From positions 165,806,461-165,870,460 of the forward strand of contig OY821521.1 in NCBI GenBank assembly GCA_963682025.1: a stretch of 64,000 nt of DNA, in the 5' to 3' direction. The notes beneath the pieces are model-generated. The model was given only the letters and a program-made list of their open reading frames with translations, searched no databases and was not told where the DNA came from. Made by a program: the position numbers and the translations under genes. Of the stretch, positions 57,976 to 64,000 are shown piece by piece. This stretch comes from Cordilura impudica (Eukaryota > Arthropoda > Insecta > Diptera > Scathophagidae). Position 1 is the first letter of the stretch. Each line of letters starts with the position of its first letter.

Positions 57976-59275
57976 TCCTTAAAAAAAGCTTTTTCCCACA
58001 AACTATCTTTTTCTAAAAAAAAAGTACCTTAACGTAAAAAATACCATCTCCTAAAAAGTAACCTTTTTTTTAAGTACCTCTCTTAAAAAAGAACTTTTTC
58101 TTGAAATAGTAAATATTTTAAAAAAAACTACATTTTCCTAAAAACGTACATTCTTAGAAATTATATTTTCTTAAAAAAGTCCATTTTCTAAAAAAAGTAA
58201 CTTTGTAAAAAGGCAATTTTTCAAAAAAAAGAACCTTTTCTAAAAAAAGTAACCTTTCTAAATAAGTACCATTTCTAAAGAATTTTTTTTTTTCTGAAAA
58301 ATTAAATTTAAAAATTGTACGTTTTCACAAAAAAGTAATTATTCCAAAAATAGTACCTTTTCTTAAAAAATTCCCTTTCTTAAAAAGTATATTTTTTCAA
58401 AAAATACCTTTTCTTCAGAAAATAGATTTTTTAAGGAAGTACTTTTTGTCAAAAAAATTTACCTTATCTTGAAAAATTACCTGCTTTCAAAAAGTACATT
58501 TTCTTAAAAAAATACATTTTCTTATAAAATTATCTAGTTTTAAAAAAGTACCTTTTCTAAAAAAGAAAAAAATAATTAGTTTTCTTTCTAAATGCAGAAC
58601 ATTTTTTTAAAAAAAAAGTACGTTTTTATAAAAAGTACCCTTTTTTTAGAAAATGCCTTTTCTCAAAAAGAGGCCATATCTTAAAAAGTACCTTTTTTAA
58701 AAAAAGCGCCTTTTCTTAACAAGTACCTTCTCTTAACGATGTATCTAATCTTAAAACAGTACTTTTTCTTAACAATGTATATTTTCTTTAAAAAAAATTA
58801 AATTTTCTTAAAAAAAGTAAATTTTCTTAAAAAAATTGTCTCTTCTTATAAAAGTACCTTTTCTTGAAAAGTATACCTTTTCCCAAAAATTACTTTTTCT
58901 AAAAAAGTACCTTTTCTTAAAAAAATTAAGTTTTCTCAAACTGTCAAGAAAAAGTGCCTTTTCTTCAAAAAGTACCTTTTCGAAAAAAAAGTATTTTTTC
59001 TTAAAAAGTTCCTTTTCTTTTAAAATTAGCTTCTCTTAAGAAGTCCCTTCTTCTAAAAAAGTACCTTTTTAAAAAAATAACCTTTCCTTTTAAAGGTAAA
59101 TTTCCTTAAAGAATACACTCTCTTAAAAACGTACCGTTTCCTGAAAAAAAATTCTTAAAAAAGTACAATTTCTTACAAAAATTCATTTTAATAAATAAAG
59201 CTTCGTTTTCCGAAAACAAGAACTACTCTAAAAAACGTTACTTTTTTGAAAAAGTGCCTTTTCTTATAGAGGTAA
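57976..59275. repeat. AAGTACCTTTTCTTAA minisatellite, block 4
   Basis: Same unit and orientation as the earlier blocks; ends about 615 bp before the Pkc exon at 59891. Confidence 0.88.
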
Positions 59276-59890
59276 TAAACTCAAATGAATTTGTCGATTT
59301 TTTTCAACTGAGTTTTTAAACAAAAACAACATAGCTGATTTTTGAACTATGTATACAATTTTAATAGTTTAAATTTTAGGATATAAAGCTGCATACATTT
59401 AGGCTATTACGTTCAACGAAAATCGTTGCCTATTATTAGGATTGTCATGCAAAGTAATCACAAATGGTAAAGAGCAGACAAAAAAAAAATAATTAGTCTG
59501 ACGAAAAACTTTATAAATATCCGGCACAACAGGTAGGTACATACATCTAATAAAATCTTTTATAAGAAAGGTAAGTCAAGTATTTTCCATTCTGTATGCA
59601 AATATTATTAAATTTTATGTTTAAGCTAAGAGTGTGTGCCGTCCTCTGTGTGTGTGTATGTGTTTATGAAACTGTTATGTCCTCTTTTCATTTCCTTTAA
59701 CACTAAATGCTAAAAAAAAAAAACCTTTAGTCTTACTCAGCACTTTTTCTATAAATAAATAATTCCCTCTGTATTTTTCTTTCTAAAAATTAATTATTAA
59801 AATTAAAAATACATCAAGTTCTAAACATATGTTCATTGTTTTACTTTTAATTATATTGGAACATTTAAATGAAATGTTTGAACTAAATAG
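59276..59890. other. 3' end of the giant intron
   Basis: Contains splice-like sites CAACAG|GTAGGT at 59532/59533 and GAAAG|GTAAGT at 59570/59571, and ends in the tract-poor acceptor. Otherwise AT-rich with a (TG)n at 59640-59660. Confidence 0.45.
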
Positions 59891-60019
59891 CATGTGACAT
59901 GAATGTGCATGCACGTTGCAAGGAGAACGTGCCCAGCTTATGCGGATGTGATCACACCGAACGACGTGGACGCATTCTATTGGAGTTAGTTGTTAAAGAA
60001 AACACTTTAACAGTTCAAA
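59891..60019 (+). CDS. Pkc53E: Conventional protein kinase C exon, second half of C1B and start of C2
   Basis: The split codon g|ca gives Ala, then [18 protein letters not shown] and [20 protein letters not shown] before TVQ. It supplies the last Cys-His-Cys-Cys zinc ligands of C1B, the [12 protein letters not shown] linker typical of conventional PKCs, and the first beta strands of C2. The acceptor is aactaaatag at 59890 with almost no pyrimidine tract, unusual after a 50.8-kb intron. The donor is A|gtaagt at 60020, close to consensus. The exon is 129 bp with phase 1 at both ends, so skipping it would keep the frame but remove half the C1B zinc ligands. Very close to Drosophila Pkc53E as I recall it ([19 protein letters not shown]). 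Confidence 0.95.
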
Positions 60020-60502
60020 GTAAGTAGATTTTTTTTTTTTTTTGAAAAATTCTTAAACAAAAATTTGTTATACTTTAATGTACAGGCAAACATATCATAT
60101 AGGCCAATGGTGTCATAATGTTATCTTTCGTAATAAAAAAGAGATTTAACATTGGTGAATTTCAAATCTTTATTTATCATAATTTATATTTACCAAAAGT
60201 ATATTCCTGTGCTTTCAAGTATTTTTGGCTTAAATGAATATTGAAATATTACTCAAGAGTTATATTAAATTTCAACTTTCATATCATAATACTTGTCTTA
60301 CCAAAAAATAATATATATAAAATATAAACACACAGAAAAGTTGAACAATAAACCAAATCTCTAGTGGTTATTTGTTCTACCACTTTTTATTAAAAAGTAC
60401 CTGGTGGCTGCAAACAAAAAAAAAAAAAAAAAAACAATATGCAATTGTCTATCTAATTTTTGTGTTTTTATTTTTTCTCACTTTTTTATAACAACGAAAC
60501 AG
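60020..60502 (+). other. 483-bp Pkc53E intron
   Basis: Donor gtaagt, acceptor aaacag after a T-rich tract. One lone AAAAAGTACC unit lies at about 60394-60403. Poly(A) at 60416-60434. Confidence 0.8.
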
Positions 60503-60659
60503 TTAAGGAGGGTCGTAATCTCATTCCCATGGATCCAAATGGCTTAAGTGATCCATATGTGAAAGTTAAACTAATTCCCGACGAACATGAAAAGGGCAAA
60601 AAGAAGACACGCACCATTAAGGCATCATTAAACCCAATTTGGAATGAAACAATAATCTA
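60503..60659 (+). CDS. Pkc53E: Conventional protein kinase C exon, C2 domain core
   Basis: The split codon a|tt restores Ile, then [40 protein letters not shown] and [11 protein letters not shown], ending in a split Tyr codon (ta|). [12 protein letters not shown] carries the two aspartates of the first calcium-binding loop, and [10 protein letters not shown] is the polybasic strand that contacts PIP2/phosphatidylserine in conventional PKC C2 domains. The acceptor at 60502 (aaacag) has a T-rich tract; the donor at 60660 is gtaagtaaag. The intron before it is 483 bp. The rest of C2 and the kinase domain lie beyond the window or after 64000. No frameshift or stop; this is a live exon. Confidence 0.95.
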
Positions 60660-60990
60660 GTAAGTAAAGCCATAGAAAACGAAATATATTGAAGTACAAA
60701 ATATTCTATTTAGGTTTTTATTATTATTATTTTTTTTTTTTTTTGTTCATCAAAAGTTTTGCCAAATTTAAAATTGTTTGCGAAGGTTTTAAGGAGTTTA
60801 AACTTTTCACTTAATAAATTAAAGCACATTAAAAAAAAATATAAATGAATTTTAAATTGGGCTACAACCATCTTATGTCTCAGCTTTAACTAACGTATAG
60901 GAAAAATTAAAACAAATAAGAACGTAATATGGAAGGAGCACTCACACTTCTAATGCTAATATAATAACGTGCAGCGTAAATTTTTTCATG
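60660..60990. other. Start of the next Pkc53E intron
   Basis: Donor gtaagtaaag followed by AT-rich sequence with poly(T) near 60729-60744. No feature recognised. Confidence 0.5.
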
Positions 60991-61400
60991 CATTTTTTTC
61001 TAAACAAAGTAACTTTTATTTTAAATATAGCTTTCCCTAAACAAATACTTTTTTCAAGAAGAGTACATTTTTCAAACAAGTACCTTTTCTTAAAAAAGTA
61101 CCGATGTTTTGAAAAGTATATTTTCTTAAAATGTCGCTTTTATTAAAAAAAATATATATATTTTCTAAATAGAAAAGTCCATTTTCATTATTAAAAAAGT
61201 ATATTTTCCTATACCTTTCTTTTAAAATAAGATTTTTCTTAAAAGAGTAAATTTTTCTTAAAAAATTACCTTTTTCCAAAAAAGGTACCTTTCACTAAAA
61301 AAGTAACTTTTCTGAGAGCAGAAATTTTCTAAAAAATACTTTTTCTTGAAAAGTTTCTTCTTCTAAGTAAATAAATAAAAGAACATCTTCTTTAAAAGTA
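60991..61400. repeat. AAGTACCTTTTCTTAA minisatellite, block 5
   Basis: Short degenerate block in the intron after the C2 exon; same orientation as blocks 1-4. Confidence 0.8.
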
Positions 61401-61509
61401 ATAAAAACAGCAATAAAATAGAAAACAGAGAAATTTTATATGTTGGTTATGAATTAATTTCGTTTTTTTATTATGTTTTATTTTATTTTTATTATTATCT
61501 TTATTATTA

Positions 61510-61824
61510 CTAGCAGATTCCAGGAAATTTTATTTTTCCATTAAATAAAGACCCTAAAGGTATGCTAATCAATTATAGCCAATTCACAAATCAACACCAA
61601 AAAACAAACTCATTTTTATTACAAACACATTAACAAATTTAATTAACACACACATAGCATTGTATAATTTTATGTATGTGTTAGTAGCAACTTTAAATGC
61701 AATTTACTCAAAATAAAGGAAAAATTTAAGAATCTGTAAATCTGCAAAATGGCTAAAAAGAAATACCTTTCAAATAATATACCTCTGGTTAAAATCGGGA
61801 TAAAACGACTATTAATATTATAGA
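61510..61824 (-). mobile_element. Non-autonomous Helitron-like element B-6
   Basis: Plus strand CTAGCAGATTCCAGGAAATT to ACTATTAATATTATAGA; on the minus strand it starts TC and ends CTAG between A and T. The subterminal hairpin is deleted in this copy. Confidence 0.7.
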
Positions 61825-62140
61825 TTACTTGCAATAAAAATTTAAAAATTTAATTTTACGAAAGAAGTGTTTCTAGATTATTTAATAAAAATCGTTTAAG
61901 TTCTGTTTTAAATGAAGAAAAAGAAAATGTACTCTTAAGCGTTGTTGGCAACATATTAAATTCAACAGGTCCAGCAAAAAGTATTCGTTGTTTCGATAAC
62001 TCCAGGCGGCATCTTGATACGCTTATATTTTGACTCTGTCTAGTGATCCTATGTGTGACTTGTAGATTTCGTTAAAATTGAATTGAATAATTACCAATTC
62101 CATTAATAGATTTAAAAATAAATTTAATTAAATGCATAAA
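61825..62140. other. Spacer with a possible gene-like fragment
   Basis: 61900-62060 (AATGAAGAAAAAGAAAATGT, GGCGGCATCTTGATACGCTT region) is less AT-rich than neighbours and may be the decayed 3' part of a LINE or other element; no motif secure enough to name. Confidence 0.3.
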
Positions 62141-63230
62141 TAAATAAAAGAACCTCTTCTTCAAAAGTACATTTTCTTAAAAAAGTACATTTTATAAGTA
62201 AAAAAGTATATCCTTTAAAAAACTGAACTTTTCTTTAAAAAATACCTTTCTAAAAAATGAATTTTTTTTACAGAGTATAATTTCTTAAAAAAGTATCTTT
62301 CCTATAATTGTAACGATCCTTAAAAATAACTTTTTCTTAAAACAGCATATTTTGTTTTAAGTAACTTTTCTTAAAAAAGTACCTTTCTAAAAAAATAATT
62401 TTTCTAAAAAAGGCAGGTTTTCTTAATAAAGTATCTTTCCTTAAATTGTTAATTTTTACTTAGAAAGTAAATTTTCTTAAAAAGGCACCTTTTCTTAAAA
62501 ATTATCTTTTCTTAAAAAGCAGCTATTCTTAAAAAATCACCTATTCTTAAAAAGTACCTTTTCTTAAAATGTATCTTTTCTTTAAAAAAGTACATTCTCT
62601 TAAAATGTATCTTTTCTTTAAAAAAGTACCTTTTCTTAAAAAGTACCTTTTCCTTAAAATAGTACTTTTTTGAAAAAAAGGTACCTTTTCTCAAAAAAGT
62701 AAATTCTCTTAATAAAGTATCTTTAATTAAAAAGAACCTTTTCTTAAAGAGTACCTTTTCTTAAAAAAACAGCTTTTTTAAAAAGTACCTTTTCTTAGGA
62801 AGTACCTTTTCTTAAAAAGTAAATTTTATTAACAAATCACCTTTTCTTAAAGAGTATATTTTCTTTTAAAACTACTTTTTCTTTAAAAATTACCTTTTAT
62901 AAAAAACTATATTTTCTAAAAAAAAAATATACCTTTTCTTAAAAACGTTACTTTTATTAAAAAAGTATTTTTTCTTAATAAGGTACTGTTTCTTAAAATG
63001 TAAATTTTCTTTAAAAAGCCCTTATTGTAAAAAAGGAAAATTTTCTTAAAAAAGCAAATAATAAAGTACCTTCTCTTAAAAAGTACCTTTTTTAAAGTAA
63101 CTTTTCTTAGAAAGAAGATTTTCTTTAAAAAAAGGGGTACATATTTGTTCCAAAACTACATTTTCTTTAAAAATTACCATTTCTAAAAAAACTATATTTT
63201 CCTAAAAAAGGCCTTCTCTTAAAAAGGTAA
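62141..63230. repeat. AAGTACCTTTTCTTAA minisatellite, block 6
   Basis: Well-preserved units (TTCTTAAAAAGTACCTTTTC) at 62540-62830. Same orientation as the others. Confidence 0.9.
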
Positions 63231-63235
63231 TTAAT

Positions 63236-64000
63236 TATACCCTATACCACTATGTGGTTATGGTATAATGACTTTTTGCTGATGTTTGTAACTACCAAAA
63301 ATATTTGACATAGACCCATCTTTTATTATACCGATCGACTCTGAATCACTTTCTGAGTTGATTTAGCGATGTCCGTCCGTCCGTTTGTCTGTGTGTCCAT
63401 TCAAACCTTGTAATCAAACTACAGGTCGCAAATATGAATATATTTTGATAAAATTTAGTATATGAGCTTCTATCGGCCACAGGATGTACCCTATTGAAAT
63501 TAGTGCAAATCAGTTAATGTTCAGACCTAGTCTCCATACAAATGTCCGCTATGAAATCGACTTAATGGTCATAATATCCAAATTATCATATAGTTCTCGG
63601 TCAAGTTTGGTCTGTGTATGTTCATTGCATCCATTAAACAGTAGTCCAAAAATAAACCCTATAGGACAATTCTTATTCATAGCCCCCATATAAAGCTGCT
63701 TCCCGATCTTCACTTAAATCTATCAAAAAACAGAAATATTGCACAGATTTTTCTCATATTTGGTTTGTATATGTTTTCACAAAATATGAGTGACTTTACC
63801 AAATATGGTCAGGATTGGTCAATTTTTCGACCTAGGCTCTATATAAATATAGCATCCGATATAAACTTTTTCATATCCGCAAGCAAAAAAGTTAATAACA
63901 ATGCCACTCAAATTTGGCTTATACTTATTTTTATAACTAATTAGTTGGACCTAAGGGATAGGGTGTCTAAGCACATGGTATAGGGTATTGTATAGTCGGT
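63236..64000 (-). mobile_element. Family A element, copy A-8, cut by the window end
   Basis: TATACCCTATACCACTATGT at the left, GTCCGTCCGTCC at 63371-63382, then the internal sequence shared with A-3/A-5, ending TATAGTCGGT inside the palindrome at 64000. Confidence 0.8.

Larger units (their letters stand above)
9132..59890 (+). other. Giant (50.8-kb) Pkc53E intron
   Basis: Bounded by the donor gtaaat at 9132 and the acceptor aaatag at 59890, with matching phase-1 exons that together rebuild a perfect C1B zinc signature. It holds a nested antisense serine protease, a 4.2-kb Jockey LINE, several Helitron-like and other short mobile elements, and long minisatellite arrays. Orthology and splice phase make the boundaries firm; that no further exon lies inside is inferred from the uninterrupted C1B motif. 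Confidence 0.85.

Overview
The window looks like AT-rich nuclear DNA from a dipteran, most likely a calyptrate fly (blowfly, house-fly or flesh-fly type). That is inferred from the fly-like conventional protein kinase C, the Jockey-clade LINE, the dispersed repeats carrying (GTCY)n tracts and the size of the introns. The species is not determined.

The backbone is one protein-coding gene on the + strand, an ortholog of Drosophila Pkc53E. Only three of its exons fall here: 9020-9131 (first half of the C1B zinc domain), 59891-60019 (second half of C1B and start of C2) and 60503-60659 (C2 calcium-binding core). The intron between the first two is 50,759 bp and splits the C1B zinc fingers. Almost everything else in the window is intron content. 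One real gene is nested in that intron on the opposite strand: a secreted trypsin-like serine protease (36814-37908, with a small 87-bp intron).

Layout: 1-2.0 kb, a foldback-type element with minisatellite inverted arms. 2.1-3.5 kb, a relic of repeat family A and a hairpin element. 3.6-8.3 kb, an AGTCTTATAC minisatellite. 9.0 kb, Pkc exon. 9.7-11.3 kb, an imperfect palindrome, then a family-A copy whose (GACR)n tract has grown to about 530 bp. 14.4-18.3 and 19.8-24.0 kb, arrays of a near-palindromic unit of about 35 bp. 24.6-28.4 kb, copies of families E, A and Helitron-like B, partly nested. 26.9-31.2 kb, a very AT-rich array with a hidden monomer of about 100 bp. 32.5-36.6 kb, an AAGTACCTTTTCTT minisatellite interrupted by a LINE relic. 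36.8-37.9 kb, the protease. 38.6-46.3 kb, a dense set of mobile-element relics (E, mariner, B, A, MITEs, LINE RT). 47.1-48.6 kb, a second foldback copy in inverted orientation. 49.4-51.6 kb, more AAGTACC array. 52.4-56.6 kb, an almost intact Jockey LINE with target-site duplications. 58.0-59.3, 61.0-61.4 and 62.1-63.2 kb, further AAGTACC blocks. 59.9-60.7 kb, two Pkc exons. 61.5 kb, a Helitron copy. 63.2-64 kb, a family-A copy cut by the window end.

The only working genes I can support are Pkc53E and the nested protease; the LINE is recently dead. The most notable non-gene signals are four unrelated minisatellite families whose monomers all contain dyad symmetry, one of them scattered in about seven same-orientation blocks over 30 kb; foldback elements; and a family of short mobile elements whose ends and target duplication can be read from an insertion into a LINE relic.
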